DNA of 64,000 nt from Uloborus plumipes (GCA_038373865.1 JAXGGA010005231.1:1-64000), one strand, 5' to 3'. Shown: positions 43,091-55,545, counted from the stretch's first letter. Numbers and translations: made by a program. Notes: a model not told the origin generated them from the letters alone.

Positions 43091-44077
43091 TAATAATCAT
43101 TTATATTGTTCTCAAAACGTTTTTTCTTTTTTTGGTTTTAGCGATGTGTTTACGGTACAATAACTTTTTTTTAATGATTTCTTCCATTATTTTTTACTTT
43201 TTCGAGAAAGAAGATAGATTTAGTTGCATCATTGATGCTGTTTTCATAGTAAATTTTCAGATTAAAACTTGTTTTTTATCAGCTGTATCAGAATTTTATG
43301 ATGTCATTTGATATTTTGTTAAATATTTTATGCGGCCTGTAAATGAAAATAAAACAATAACCATTTGCATGCTTGCACATCTGTACTGCACATCTACACA
43401 TTTATATATAGAGACAATTTCATAATTAAGAAATTTCCTCATAATGATTACGCAACGTCAAGATGACAGGAAATAATCGAAATGCATATTCTCTGGCCCT
43501 TACATAAGCCCTAATTAGGTGGCGTAACTAAATCTCAAATGACTTCGCAGATTTTGAGGAGGTAAGCTCATTGGTGCATTTATATTCAATGTATGTTAGG
43601 TTGCAAAGCTTACTTTTGCATAATTCATAGTCATGACATGTGTTTTAAACTAAAGCTTGTACATACTACTACTGAAATAGTGAGAAGAATAGATATTTGC
43701 AAAACAAAGAATTGTATAGCAAAAAAGCATAATTATGCTCAGAAATGTTTTCTTGCTTGTTAAGTAATAGAACACCAGTCGTCTGTGATTTTAGAACCGT
43801 ACTAGAATAATGTAACAACTAAAACAGTGTTCAGGCGGAAATATTGTTCTAATTGTAATGCGTATTTTGTTCAATTTTTTTATTGGAGGAAGAGTGATAG
43901 TTTTGTTTTGTTCCTGTTGTAATGTCTTTTTGAAATTATTTTGCTTATGGAGGCGGGTGAAATGCGATGTTGAAGGTATATGTTTTGTTTAAGATGTAGT
44001 GCATTTTTGGATTAAATTATTTTTTTACGGAAACAGGAAGGGGGAGGGTTGAATTTAAGGAAATATAGATACATATA
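43091..44077. other. AT-rich stretch, nothing recognised
   Basis: No gene, RNA or terminal repeat recognised. Confidence 0.35.
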
Positions 44078-44199
44078 CAGTCAAACCTCATCAAAATGAA
44101 CTCCAAGGGACATTTAAAACCAGTTCTTCTTATATAAACAGTATTTTCTGTATTAAAGTAATTTGTCATAAGCGCAATCGAATTAACGAGGTTTGACTG
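44078..44199. mobile_element. Tigger/pogo-type MITE, 122 bp
   Basis: Termini are CAGTCAAACCTC (44,078-44,089) and the exact complement GAGGTTTGACTG (44,188-44,199), with TA on the left. The terminus is typical of Tigger-like MITEs. A short CA/TG microsatellite follows at 44,200-44,245. Confidence 0.8.
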
Positions 44200-44245
44200 T
44201 GTGTGTGTATAATACACTCACCCACACGCACACACACACACACAC

Positions 44246-45767
44246 TCCGTATATATGTTTCGATTCAAAATGTGTTTACGTTTATATTCTTATTACGTAA
44301 TTAAATTAAATCCAAAAGATAAACTTGTTATTCAATGATTTTTATCAACAAACATATTTCTCTTTCATCTGAAGCTAAATAAAGTAACGATTTTCGTCTT
44401 TTGCCGTCAAGTTATTTTCACTCTTCCGCTCCCACTGGCAAAAATTAATGAAAGAGCTAAAAGAGAAACTGAATCCTCCTGCATTTGAGAATACTTTAAA
44501 TGTTACTCGAGCTCCTTCGGCTGCTTTTCCCTTAGGGGAAAAAGTTTCTTTATGTTTCTCAAGTAGATTAGAAATAGTATAGCAGTTCTCGAGTTGAAAT
44601 AAAACACATATTTCTCGCATCAACAACTTCCATTTCGAGAGCGTCTCTACAAAGCTCATATTTTATAATCAAGTTAAAATTGTTAAGCGTTTGAAGTTTT
44701 TTATATAGTTCTACAAAAAGTATAAACATTTAAGTATTTTGAATGAGTTGAACTACATGAGTTAAGAATTTAACTGCGCAAAATGTATTTCAAAGATATG
44801 CTCTAAGAGAAATCGATAGGCGGCAGTTAGAAGACTTATTGCGACCTTATCTATGGCCGTCTCATATTATCTGCAGTATTCAGAGATGCTTTCGTAATTC
44901 AAGTCTACAAAGTGAGAATTTTAGTAATTTAAATTTTGAAAAAAGGAAACTGCATTTGTGCCCTTTGAAGGAAAATAATGTTAGTCCCATCTTTGGAAGT
45001 ACTTCTTAAATTGGATTTTTCAGTTCGGTAATCGTATTACCTTTAAAAAAAAAAAAAAGTAACTTTTTTTAGGTAAAATTTTAGGTAATGAAAGAATAAC
45101 TCACGACAATTTCTTTCTTGGTTGTTTACCCCTTTGTTTCTCTTATTTAATGTTGTTTATGATAGCAATAAAGAAGTAACTTTAATCGTGAGGAATAATG
45201 TAGTTTATAAAGTCTTGGGGTTATACTCGTAGTCCTTGTTCTACCATGTAATAATTTTCCCTGTACATTCTTTCAATCGTTCCAAAATGCTTATAATCGA
45301 TGATAACTCTTCGGTGAATATTACTTGAATTATTTTCAAACATCATTAGCTATTTCAAATTATAAAAGTTTCTTCAAGAAACTTGCAAAATCTATTTTTT
45401 ACTAGCAGAAATAATTCTGTGTGTACGTTTTTTAGTTTTTAATTAGATAAAATCTAAATATGTATCTAAGTTAAGTATAACGTGAAGTGCCTAAGTTAAG
45501 TATGGAAATTAATTTGACTTGAACAAGGTAAGAAAATTTATATCTTGTATTATATGTATATATAGAAAATAAATTAAGGGAATCTAAGGTCAATAGGAAT
45601 AAAAAATCAGCAATTATAAGAGTTAATTTTGCTTTGAAAATAATCAAATTAAGGTCAATAAGTTCCAGGGTTCGTACACTCCTTCATAACTCCTTTATTT
45701 TTAGTTCAACTACATAATCCTTTTCCACGGTAGTCATTCAAAATTCTATCAATTCTCTTGATCTTTT
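44246..45767. other. AT-rich stretch, nothing recognised
   Basis: A minus-strand ORF of 94 codons at 44,375-44,659 has a less AT-biased composition. However, it has no motif I recognise and no convincing splice context. Confidence 0.35.
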
Positions 45768-46373
45768 AACTAGAGTTCCCCGCCACGGCTTGCCCGTGGT
45801 AAAATTTAAATGTTTAATGCTGCTGTTGCTGTATCCATAACTCTCGAATAAAAAACTCTGAACTGCAAGAACAATGAAAAGTAAAAGCGTAATTTCACCA
45901 AAATTTGTAAAAGAAAAAAAAAGGACATCTGCTTTGTCCTCACAAAATTGCAATGTTTAACTTCTTTAGCTAATATCGTAAATCACCGCAAGGTGACTCA
46001 TTCAATCTTTAAAAATACGAATACGCTCTGGCTTGGCGAAATTCATCATTGTAAAATATATTTAACAATGCCTATTACGTTTTTTGGTACTTAAAGATTA
46101 TATCCAGAGCAGCTGCAAATTTGGCGGTTAAAAGAAAGATTTAGCCGTTTATTTGGCGTTTTTGGGGGAAGGGGGGAGTAAATAACTGCGTGCGCGTAGA
46201 AACAACCGCCGCAAAATAAAGAAAAACGCCAAATAAACGGCCTACATCTTGCACATCATCAGTATGCGCACTAATTTTGTACCAATTTTCATAATAGTAC
46301 GTTGCGTAAATTTTCCAAGAGAGCGTTTGACCCGAATCCATGACGTCATCAAAGTTTGATTTTATATATATAG
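45768..46373. repeat. Candidate dispersed repeat, CTAG...TATATATAGAT type
   Basis: It begins 'ctagagttccccgccacggcttgcccgtgg', containing a CCACGG/CCGTGG hairpin, and ends 'ttttatatatatagatg'. Ends of this style recur in arthropod interspersed repeats, but a second copy in this window was not found. A perfect 20-bp inverted repeat lies inside at 46,144-46,163 and 46,222-46,241. Confidence 0.35.
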
Positions 46374-46702
46374 ATGAAACAAATATTGCGACTCTCGTTA
46401 TATGTGTGAATCTCCCCTCTATCTAAAAACATGATAAATGTAGTCAAAAATTGAATTTTTGACTTTTAAATTCGAATAGAGTTAGGACCTCGCTCCACAT
46501 CAGCAAAAAACCGACAGAAACCGAAAAACCAGGTACCGTAAAATGGGGTGAATCGGTACACTTTTCAGCGTTGATTGTAAAAAAAAGTAGTTAAAAGATT
46601 TTTTTTTTAATTTGATTTTTTGGGTAAAAACTTCGGTCTTGCTTTGCTTTTGATATTCCAAGCAAAGACAGAACATTTCGAACAGTTTTATATTATATAT
46701 CT

Positions 46703-47693
46703 ACAGGGTGAGTTTGATTGAATCTGCCATACGAAAAAGGGTGATAGAAGAGCCCAAGTGGAGTATAGAACCACCCACTAGCGGTATCAATTCTTAACCG
46801 TAAACGAGTAATATTATATTTAAGAAAAATTCGCAAAAAAACAAAATTTTGAGAAAAAGACCGATGTCTGAACTTCCTGTACGACCTACATACAAAATAA
46901 GTACTTATTTGGAAAGAGCAGACAAAATCCTTTAAAATGATACTTTTTTCATAAAGATAGTCGCATTTCACAGTGAGTTACAAGCTTTCAAACACTGGAA
47001 ACACTCAAAAATGAAATTTCATCAAACTTTTCAGTCAAAAATTTCAGAAACGACCGTATGAGCTACAACCGGTCAAATGCACCAAAAACTTTCCCATTTC
47101 ACTAGCTTTCAGATGATATAACAACAAATCATAGTGAGCTTCAAGTTTAGCAGAAATTCAACATTTAGTTTTAAAGAGTATGAAAATCTCCATTCGTCGG
47201 AAACGGGAAACCAGCGAGGAGTTGGACTTTTATCCCTTAAATTTTCTGTTTAACGTAAGTTTGATGTTTTATTTGTTCAAGAAAAGGAAAGTTTAATATT
47301 AAAACAATAATTGCAACACTTTTTCATTTTAAAAAGCACAAAGGTAAAATCGAAGATTTACAATTACACAGATTGCAAAATTTACAACAACTGCTGAAAC
47401 TGGTCGGCACCCACATCGGATGTACGCCCTTGCCCTTTTGCGAACAGAAACAACAGTCGCTCTTAGTGAAGAAAATCCATTTTCAACTCGAAACTCATCC
47501 TTCCAAACTAGATTTAGTTTAAATGTTTGGCTCGGTGTAATCGGAGATCAGTTAGTAGGTCCGTATGTGTTTGAGAGTATCCTAACAGGAAGCAGATATT
47601 TAGACTTTTTGGAAAATGATTTCAGCTCTCTCCGTAACAGGAATAACATCAAGTAAGTTTGGCAAATCATGTTCCAAAAAGTCTAAATATCTG
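46703..47693 (+). mobile_element. Fragment of a second DNA transposon inside the pogo-like element
   Basis: It begins with 'acagggtgagtttgattgaatctgcc', which recurs at 48,483 as a probable terminus. It contains a transposase-like fragment (next entry) and ends in a perfect 22-bp inverted repeat (47,593-47,614 with 47,672-47,693). Confidence 0.5.
47420..47656 (+). pseudogene. DDE transposase fragment, mariner-like
   Basis: The frame reads TRFSLNVWLGVIGDQLVGP, then YVFESILTGSRYLDFLEND. This is the strand preceding the second catalytic Asp in arthropod mariner-like transposases, where the usual form is SVNVWAGI-G--L-GP-----LTG--Y--FL. No catalytic residue is retained and the frame ends at 47,656. 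It is a relic. Confidence 0.55.
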
Positions 47694-47934
47694 TGCTAAA
47701 AAAATGAAGAACTCTGAAAAATGCCATAAGAAAAAAATTGCGGCGTGTATCGGAACACTTGGTTTTGTTGTTCCAATTCAAACTTATTTGTAGTAAATTG
47801 TTTAAAAAATCTAGATTCTAACCTCAATTCTTCTAGTTAAGACAAGAACAAGGATTTATTACTGTTTATCCCTTCTCGTGAGCGACTAGATCTTAAAATA
47901 AGAGAAAGTTGCAGATTTAAAAAGATTTTTGCTC

Positions 47935-48140
47935 CAGGAGACTTCTTTTTGCCTAAAATACATGGGATAAAGTCATACAGACTTTATGTAGAAAAAGTCC
48001 TGCACACAGACAGTGATGAATAAGTGGGAAAATCTTACAGGATAATCCCCAAGACCCAGAGATTTAAAGAAACTAAAGAAGAGGCAGCGTTCATCCCAGA
48101 AGATGTTATGAAAAAACTTAAGCCAAGCCAGAACTGCTAG
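47935..48140 (+). pseudogene. C-terminal remnant of a pogo-like transposase (copy 2)
   Basis: The frame reads SYRLYVEKVLHTDSDE, a stop, SYRIIPKTQRF and AAFIPEDVMKKLKPS. It is the same remnant as at 9955-10,145 and shares its stop after DE, but lies in the opposite orientation relative to the surrounding termini. Confidence 0.4.
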
Positions 48141-48971
48141 TTTTAAGGATAATTATGTATTTGTGGGCGGGATATGAGCGACTTTATTTATGTTACAGCT
48201 TTGTATTCCAATTCAAAAGCATTTCTTAAAATTAATTTAAATTTTTGATGAGTTCAAAATCATTTTGAATTTTAACAAACCATAAACATTTACTGGTATA
48301 GAAAATAAATTTTTATTTGACAATTTATACCTGCTATACATCTGTAATTATTCTCCCCCATCAATACTACTCATGTTTGTGAGACTAATTACAGATTAAA
48401 TTGAAAAAAATAAAAATTTTAACATGTGTTCCGATTGACCTCTATCAGCGTTGTGATTCGGAACACCCTTTAAGTCCTATATACAGGGTGAGTTTGATCG
48501 AATCTGCCGTACGAAAAGGGGTGATGTAAATTCTGTAAAAAAATGTAAATTCTAACATGGTATTCTGTTGTTCAGATACATGCATAATTGAAACATAGCA
48601 CTCTTAGGTTTAAAATATAAGAAGGTTTGTATTTATATATGAAGTTTTGCAGTTTATGAAAACGTGATGTTTTCTAGCATTCCACGTGCAGCCTTTTTTA
48701 TAAACCAGTAGCGTTGCCAGATTGACAAAAGTAATTTTTCCTACTTCCTATGATCTTACCTTTCTAAAAAAAAAAAATAATGGCGAAAAATACTCAATAG
48801 TATATTTATGAAGAATTTCTTTGTGCGGTAGGGAAGTTTAGTTCCGATTGACCCCGCTGCTCCTATACACCCCATTTTACGGTACTTTGAATTTAAAGGA
48901 AATGGAAAGTACCCGGATTTTTGGTTTTGCCTTCGGTTTTGGTCGGTTTTCTACTGATGTGGAGCAGGGCT

Positions 48972-49985
48972 TTTACGGTTTTGTTTTTAGATCCCATTCC
49001 TTCCCAAGGACGGATACGAGGGTACTATATATTATAGCACAGTACATACATTGTACAACGTATACGTGTATTTGTATATGTATTATTTTTTTCTCTATCT
49101 CACTTCTAGCAGTGAAAGTTAGCTTGTCCATTATTAAAAATATCTAAAAATACATAAGTAAATGTTATATATTAAGTTATCATGTTAAGAAAGTTTCGAA
49201 ATGATAAAAGTAGTGCTTCAAAATGTAATTTTTCTCCTTCAAAACTTCTTCGTTTCTCTTTCTGAAATTGAATCAGGTTATTTTTCGTGTCCTTTAAAGA
49301 TGCGTATTATTGTTGCTTTCTACGAATGTATACTGCATCTGGATTCTATTGCTTCTGGTATATATACATTTGGTACTTAGAAAGAAAGAGGCATGCTTTT
49401 CAAAAACATGTTTACTGTTTATTTTTTACAACAGGTGAACTACGTGTGCAGGTGCGACACGCCTACTACATAACACATGAACGGAGGTCATGACGATACA
49501 GTTCATACGGAAACAATGATTGTGGTGATTAACATAATATGCAATCAAACACATGAACGTATTTACACATCTCACTCGACGTAAGATGAGACAAACAACA
49601 CATATTTATGAAAAGACATAGGACACTGTCTTGTGTAAAATAAAAAAATAATAAAATAAATAAAAAAAACTGCAAAATAAATTTTTTTTCAAGGTTCATA
49701 AACTTTGCATCAAATTCAAATTAAAGAAACAGTTCACAGAAAGGAATTTAGTGGATAACTTAGAGCTAAACTTTAGTTTTAAACAGTGGTGAAATAAAGT
49801 CTTTAGGACTTGACCTTTATGAGAAAAGAAAAAAGTAAAAATATATGCATACATAGATGTTCATTTTTATGTGCCTGGGGTATGAATACCACTTTGTGCG
49901 CTTGAATACAGTTTAGTTGCAATTACAAAATTGAAATTATATGTAACCTTAAGCAGTAGTTTTTTCTATTAGACTCGTATGGCAA
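48972..49985. other. AT-rich stretch, nothing recognised
   Basis: No gene or terminal repeat recognised. Confidence 0.35.
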
Positions 49986-50148
49986 GGTACTGGCAGGATA
50001 GGTTCCATGGTAAAACTGTAAAATGCACAGCAGTAATATATATATATTACTGCTATTTTACAGCTTATTATTGTACATTTTACAGTTTAATTTAGAACCT
50101 CTGCTGCCAATATTTTAGTGTAAAAACAACAGTTTATTTTTCGCAGTG
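49986..50148. mobile_element. CACTG-type MITE, partial copy 5
   Basis: Contains 'gtactggcag', 'aaaactgtaaaatgcacag', 'acctctgctgccaatatt' and a right end 'tttttcgcagtg'. The left terminus is missing. A (TA)5 hairpin joins two AGCAGTAATA/TATTACTGCT arms at the centre. Confidence 0.65.
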
Positions 50149-51890
50149 CATTACTTAAAGACGACGTAATTATTACTACTGTCTGTTCTTGAAAACCGTG
50201 ATTAGCATTCTTAAAACATTCCACTTAGAAAAGGAGTGATGAGTTGTAAGTAGGAACTATCCGAAGTTTTCAATTTAAAACATGCATTCTTGCTATCCTT
50301 TCGACACATTCAACTACACTATGTATTTAAAATTGGTATCGTTCTACGTTGTTTGATACGGCTCAAAATGCTTCTTATTATTCTTCCCCTTATTGTTATC
50401 TTATCACCCCTATTTTAGTAAGATCAGAGAAGACCTGAGGCATTCGTAAATACGCGGAAGGTTTTACCTGAGAAAAATCAGACAGTACTCGTATTATGAA
50501 AATGACGTTTACTGAGAAATAACTCACACATTATCTTCATTGAAGCTGTGATGATACATAGATGCTTTCAGCAACGTTTCTATATGTCTGATCCTATTTT
50601 CAACAGGTGATTTGAAATTGCCCGATTTCTGAATGAAATAAACATTTTCAAGTATTCATGATTTACCACAGAGTTCGAGATCAAATAAAGGCCATCATTC
50701 CACCTCATTTTGAATCAAATTTTACAGAACATCCGATAAAAGTCTTCAGAAAATCACAAACGTCCCTTTCGATCTATTTACTGAGGCATTTCAAAATCAC
50801 TCTATAATGTATTTTGAGTTGAAATAGGAACTATGTTGCCATGCATACAAATGAAACGAAAATAATATTGACATTCACTTTGTGTTCTGGAAATGCTTAA
50901 TGCATGTGTCTTAAAAGTGGTAGGGTAGCCTTCTCTAAGCTAAAATTTTAGTCTCTCTTTTAGTGAGGTAATTTCAAATTAGTTTCTAATTAGCATCTTC
51001 CGCTCATTTTACCTTTCTGTACAGTTTGTTTTAGTTTTAATTGTTTATATTCTTTTTGTAAATGCGCATTTCAAATAGGTTTATATTTTCGTCTTAGTTA
51101 GCAGAGTGCTCAAATTCATAGCAACAATTTTTTAAGGCTCATTATTACATATAGGATTGGTGCAAACTGATTTGTTGAGTATTTACTTTTTACTTTGTAA
51201 TTTATGCCGTATTTATGTGAAATTACTTAAAGACGTAATCTACACTGTAAATCTAAAACTTAAACTTCTTTGTTGTTCTGCGATTTTCTCAATATTGGTT
51301 AATCGTTTAGATGAACTTTATTCACATAGCGAAAATCTGTAAATTACATATTTTTGTAAACGTTCGTATGAATGTTGCGCTGGTTTTATGATCCTAAAAA
51401 TAGCACCTTGTACGTAAATTCAAATATTCGTGGAAAACGAATGCTTCTGAATTGTCAGTGTTCATTTTTTCCGATATCATTTTGAAGAATTTTCGAAGAC
51501 CAGTTAACTTGAATTTAAAATGAAATGTAAAATATGCACATCAGTATAAGCTCAAAAAGTAATCCACTAAATTCCATTTTTTGTGAACGAAAAATTTTTT
51601 TTCCGTTAATTATCTTGAATTGTGGTAAACTTTGTTCTTATTAAATATATTTTTTAAAAAAATAGAAAAACTTATAAAGTATGAATGTTGAAGAAACTTT
51701 ATACTACTAGCTGGAAAAGAATCAAATAAAAATATCTTAATATATAATATTAAAAAGTGTAAAAAAAAAAAAAAAAACTTTCCGTCGCGATTTTAGCAAT
51801 TAATAAATAGTCGTGGAAAATTAAATGATATGTAACTATATGTAAGTAAAATCCTTACAAGTCAATACAATGAATGCAATAGGAGCATTA
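50149..51890. other. AT-rich stretch, nothing recognised
   Basis: No gene, RNA or terminal repeat recognised. Confidence 0.4.
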
Positions 51891-52007
51891 ACATTTCATC
51901 AATGACTTAACCGTTGAGATAAATTTATCACAATATTACCTAGAAACATTTCATCAATGACTTAACCGTTGAGATAAATTTATCACAATATTACCTAGAA
52001 ACATTTC
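51891..52007. repeat. Perfect 55-bp tandem duplication
   Basis: 'acatttcatcaatgactt' starts at 51,891 and at 51,946. The two 55-bp units are identical as read, and a third begins at 52,001 but stops matching after about 7 bp. Either a very recent slippage or duplication, or an assembly duplication. Confidence 0.95.
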
Positions 52008-54330
52008 AAAGTATTTTTTAACTTCAATGACTCTGAAATGTCTTTAGATATTCAAAAACATGTTGGCTGTTTTGAGTAATATTTTAAAGCCAAATTATAA
52101 ATATCATGGGAATAACAAATGCTTATTAGTTATTTTGAGGCTTATACATATATTGACAAAATGCAACATTATTGTATCCAGTAATAAAAGAAAAGGTTGC
52201 CAACACAGTGACAACAAAAAATACAAAATAACAAAAACAGCAAACCTGCAAAAAAAAAAAAAAGGGGGTGGGGGGGGGGAATAAAAGATAACAATTGTGG
52301 TGTTTTTGACTTTAAAAAGAAATTTACTCTATTATCCGGACAATAAATTTTTCTAACAATGAAAAAACAAGTTGCTTGAGTGGTGTAATGAAAAAACAGC
52401 AGCTAAGCGGAAAATGATAAAGGCTGTTTTTTTAGATGTTTTTCTTTAAAAGCACTTATTTTTTCTATTGTGCAATATCCTGTTTCCAAATAAAACTTTA
52501 TATTTTTCCTCCGCACATTTTTTACAAAAAAAAAAAAAAAAAAAACAGCAAAACAAACAATAACACCAAAAAAAGGAATTTTTAGTTTCAAATTTCAGTA
52601 CATAGACAAGCAAACATCAATGTCTACCCTATTAGTTAAAGTTCTACACACAAAAAATATACTTTTACTTTTCATAAATATAGGGGTCCTAGAATTCTCT
52701 GTGATTACTGAGTATCAAAACTGACAAAAGAAACTAAACATGTGTTTGAAAGACATTATAAAATTTTTACATACTAGTTTTTGGATTAGCTGAAATATTT
52801 CAAAGCCACTGTTGGTTATATAGTAACGATTCCTTTTGACATAACATTTTATAATCATTGAACGTGATAAAATTTGAAAAAAAATGCAGATAATTATGCG
52901 ATTAACGAACATTATTTGATCAACTTTCAGGATTTAAAAGAAAATAATCTATCCTTTCAAAAGAAGATTGTTATGAAGCATGATTTTACGACAGGACTAC
53001 CTTTATACACAATTCAGAACGAGGAGTTTCTTAACCTCTACACTTTTCACTTAGTTGGAAGCTTAAAATTTTATGTAAATTTTCTTAAATTGTAGACAAT
53101 CATCTGCAATTAGCTATTGTAAACAGAATTATGCGTAGATAGTTTCTTATGAAATAAAACACTAATTTAAATTCCTTCATTTTGAGTATATTCGATGTGT
53201 TTAAACATACTACATATTGCCTTAGCTTAAAATAAATCATTTAAACATTTTGTACTGCCTTTTGTGATTATTTAAAAAAAAAAAAAGTTATTTCTCCTAT
53301 ACTTAAATTAATTACATTTCAATACTCGTTGTGTTGACGAGTATTGAAATATTACTCATTTAAGCATGTCTTGTTGAAATATGTGTCGTTTTATTTTTGT
53401 CTAAAAAAGAATATGGTTCCAAATGATCCAAATTTCGATTTAAATTTACCTTTTAACTATATCTGTTTGAATTCCCAAAGTTCTGTAGTAACTTCCTTTA
53501 TTACGTATCTATTTTGCATAATAAGTAGAGCCAGTTATCCGTAGAAAGTTGAAATTGTCTATCCCATAGTTGGGTATCTATATGATTGGTTGTTCTTTAG
53601 AGCTTTCAAGCGGAACTGGTCTCGTCTTTTGCATTAAGTTGGATTTTCACAAAGACATAATTATTGTTTCAAACTTTGCTCAAATTTTCCATAGTATGTA
53701 ATTATTTTAAGGAACATTATGAACTGAATTATCGCCTCCTTGAAAATGCACATGTTTTGAACTGGTTTAACACATGTATCCTTCTAAACGATCAGTGGAA
53801 GTGTAAAATTGCCGCTTCGCATCCTATGATGAACCACAAAAGTCATAAACTTGTAGTTCAACTAGAATAAAATGTGTTAAATGAAATATCTTAATAAAAA
53901 TGATAAGTTTTTGCTAACCTTTAATTTTGAGATTTGAAAATATTTGATCAGTATAATAAGGAAAAAGGGAAAGTGGTGCCTTGAAAATAACAGCTGACAA
54001 AACAAAACGTGTTTCAAAAATCGTGCCTTTTATTCAAAAAATATTGGAAAAGTTGAATTATTAACAATTTATTAATTTAATTTAAAATTCAAAATAAGTT
54101 AAATGAATGCACCATTTGTATAAACATTAAAAACACATAACGAGTCTTTAGGGTAAAAGAATTAAAGTGAAGCTATAAAAGTTTCATAACATAAGTTCTA
54201 AAAATGAAGTTTATATAGGCTGAAATGAAAAACATTATGTAAATCGCTTATTTTTTTACCTTTTTAGCCTACTTTCCCGTTAAAAATAAAAGAAAGACGA
54301 AAAAAGTATTAAAAGTAGCTTAATGCATCT
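52008..54330. other. AT-rich stretch, nothing recognised
   Basis: Contains a perfect 14-bp hairpin (53,316-53,329 with 53,337-53,350, 7-nt loop) and poly-A/poly-G runs near 52,248-52,280. No gene recognised. Confidence 0.4.
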
Positions 54331-54410
54331 AAAAAATATCGCCAAGTCCAAAAAATATCGCCAAGTTAAAAAAAAATATCGCCAAGTACAAAAAATATCA
54401 CCAAGTTAAA
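54331..54410. repeat. Short minisatellite, AATATCGCCAAGT units
   Basis: Four copies of about 18-22 bp with variable A-run length, ending 110 bp before the monomer array. Confidence 0.85.
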
Positions 54411-54479
54411 AAAATAAAAAGGTAAAATGAGTATCGAAAAATTAAAAATTTGAAAGTAGGGTATTGAGATGGGGAATTT

Positions 54480-55545
54480 GTGCGTCGGTCGGTCTGTCGG
54501 TCGGTCTGTCTGTCCCCCCCTAATAACTTTTGAATGAACATTCCGATTTGGACAAACTTTTTTTTGTTGGAAAGATCTCAGCGAGTACAGCTCATTCCCA
54601 TATTTGATTTTTTGATTTGAACAATTTTTGGTTCAACTTTGAGCCGTTCAAAAAACCGGTCCCGCGATACTAACTTTTTAATGAACAGTCCGATTTGAAC
54701 AAACTTTTTTTTGTTGGAAAGAACTTTTCAAGGGTACTTCATTCCCGTATTTACATTTCCGATTTGAACAATTTTTCGTTCAACATTGAACCGCTCAATC
54801 AAGCTGTCACCCCTAATAACTTTTGAATGAACAGTCCAATTTAAACAAACTTTTTTTTGTTTAAAGCATCTCGGCAAGGATACTTTATTACCGTATTTAA
54901 ATTTTCAATTTGAACACTTTTGGTTCAACATTGAACCGTTTAAGCAACCTTTCTCCACCTAATAACTTTTCAGTGAACCGTCCGAATGGAATAAATTTTT
55001 TTTTTGTTCGAAAGATCTCAGCGAGTGCAGCTCATTCCCATATTTGATTTTTCGATTTGGACAATTTTTGGTTCAACTTTGAACCGTTCAAACAACCGGT
55101 CCCGCGATGCTAACTTTTGAGTGAACAATCCGATTTGAACAAACTTTTTTTTGTTCGAAAGATCTTTTCAAGGATACTTCATTCCCGTATCTACATTTTC
55201 GATTTGAACAATTTTTCGTTCAACATTGAACCGCTCAATCAAGCTGTCACCCCTAATATCTTTTGAGTGAACAGTCCGATTTAAATAATTTTTTTTTTTG
55301 TTCGAAGGATCTCAGCAAGGATACTTCATTACCGTATTTAAATTTTCAATTTGAACACTTTTTCGTTCAACATTGAACCGTTCAAGCAACCTTTCCCCAC
55401 ATAATAACTTTTGCGTGAACCGTTCGAATGGAATAAACTTTTTTTTGTTTGAAAGATCTCGGAGAGACTTTCCCATACATTTCCATATTTCGCTTTTTGA
55501 TTTGAACCATTTTTCGTTCAATATTGAACCGTTCAGCGAAAAAAA
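54480..55545 (+). repeat. Tandem array of seven ~145-bp monomers with a three-monomer higher-order period
   Basis: Monomers start at 54,521, 54,671, 54,814, 54,960, 55,111, 55,254 and 55,402. Each reads 'taataacttttgaatgaac', 'ccgatttgaacaaactttttt', 'tc.gcgag.' or 'ttcaagg', 'cattcccgtattt' and 'caacattgaaccgttcaa'. Monomers 1 and 4 end in 'ccggtcccgcgat', 2 and 5 in 'gctgtcacccc', and 3 and 6 in 'aaccttt.tccac' or 'aacctttccccac'. The true repeat period is therefore about 440 bp (439 and 442). A (GGTCGGTCTGTC) run at 54,486-54,514 leads into the array. No ORF is conserved across monomers. Single monomers occur dispersed at 1915, 8400 and 34,440. Confidence 0.9.

Larger units (their letters stand above)
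46536..48882 (-). mobile_element. Pogo-like non-autonomous element with a rearranged interior
   Basis: The two ends (46,536-46,700 and about 48,530-48,882) are the minus-strand orientation of the family seen at 7264 and 62,776. The interior at about 47,700-48,480 has the opposite, plus orientation. Each junction carries a copy of 'acagggtgagtttgat.gaatctgcc' (46,703 and 48,483, direct orientation). Between 46,703 and 47,690 lies unrelated transposase-containing DNA. The element is thus a composite of at least two events. Confidence 0.65.
46484..48971. mobile_element. GGACCCTGCTCCACAT-type MITE split by a pogo-like insertion
   Basis: The left half (46,484-46,533, 'ctccacatcagc', 'gacagaaaccgaaa') and right half (48,885-48,971, 'ttcggttttggtcggttttc', 'gatgtggagcaggg') are inverted to each other. 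They match the intact copy at 21,541-21,696. The inserted element starts and ends at TA. Confidence 0.75.

Noticed and set aside
44375..44659. 94-codon minus-strand ORF with less biased composition
   Set aside because: No recognisable motif, no convincing splice sites and no second line of evidence.
46693..46971. 92-codon minus-strand ORF ending in GRFNQTHPVDI
   Set aside because: Overlaps the terminus of an inserted transposon; the open frame runs through the terminal repeat and has no protein motif.
54480..55545. CRISPR-like or protein-coding repeat
   Set aside because: Monomers are contiguous without spacers and no frame is conserved; a satellite-type array fits.
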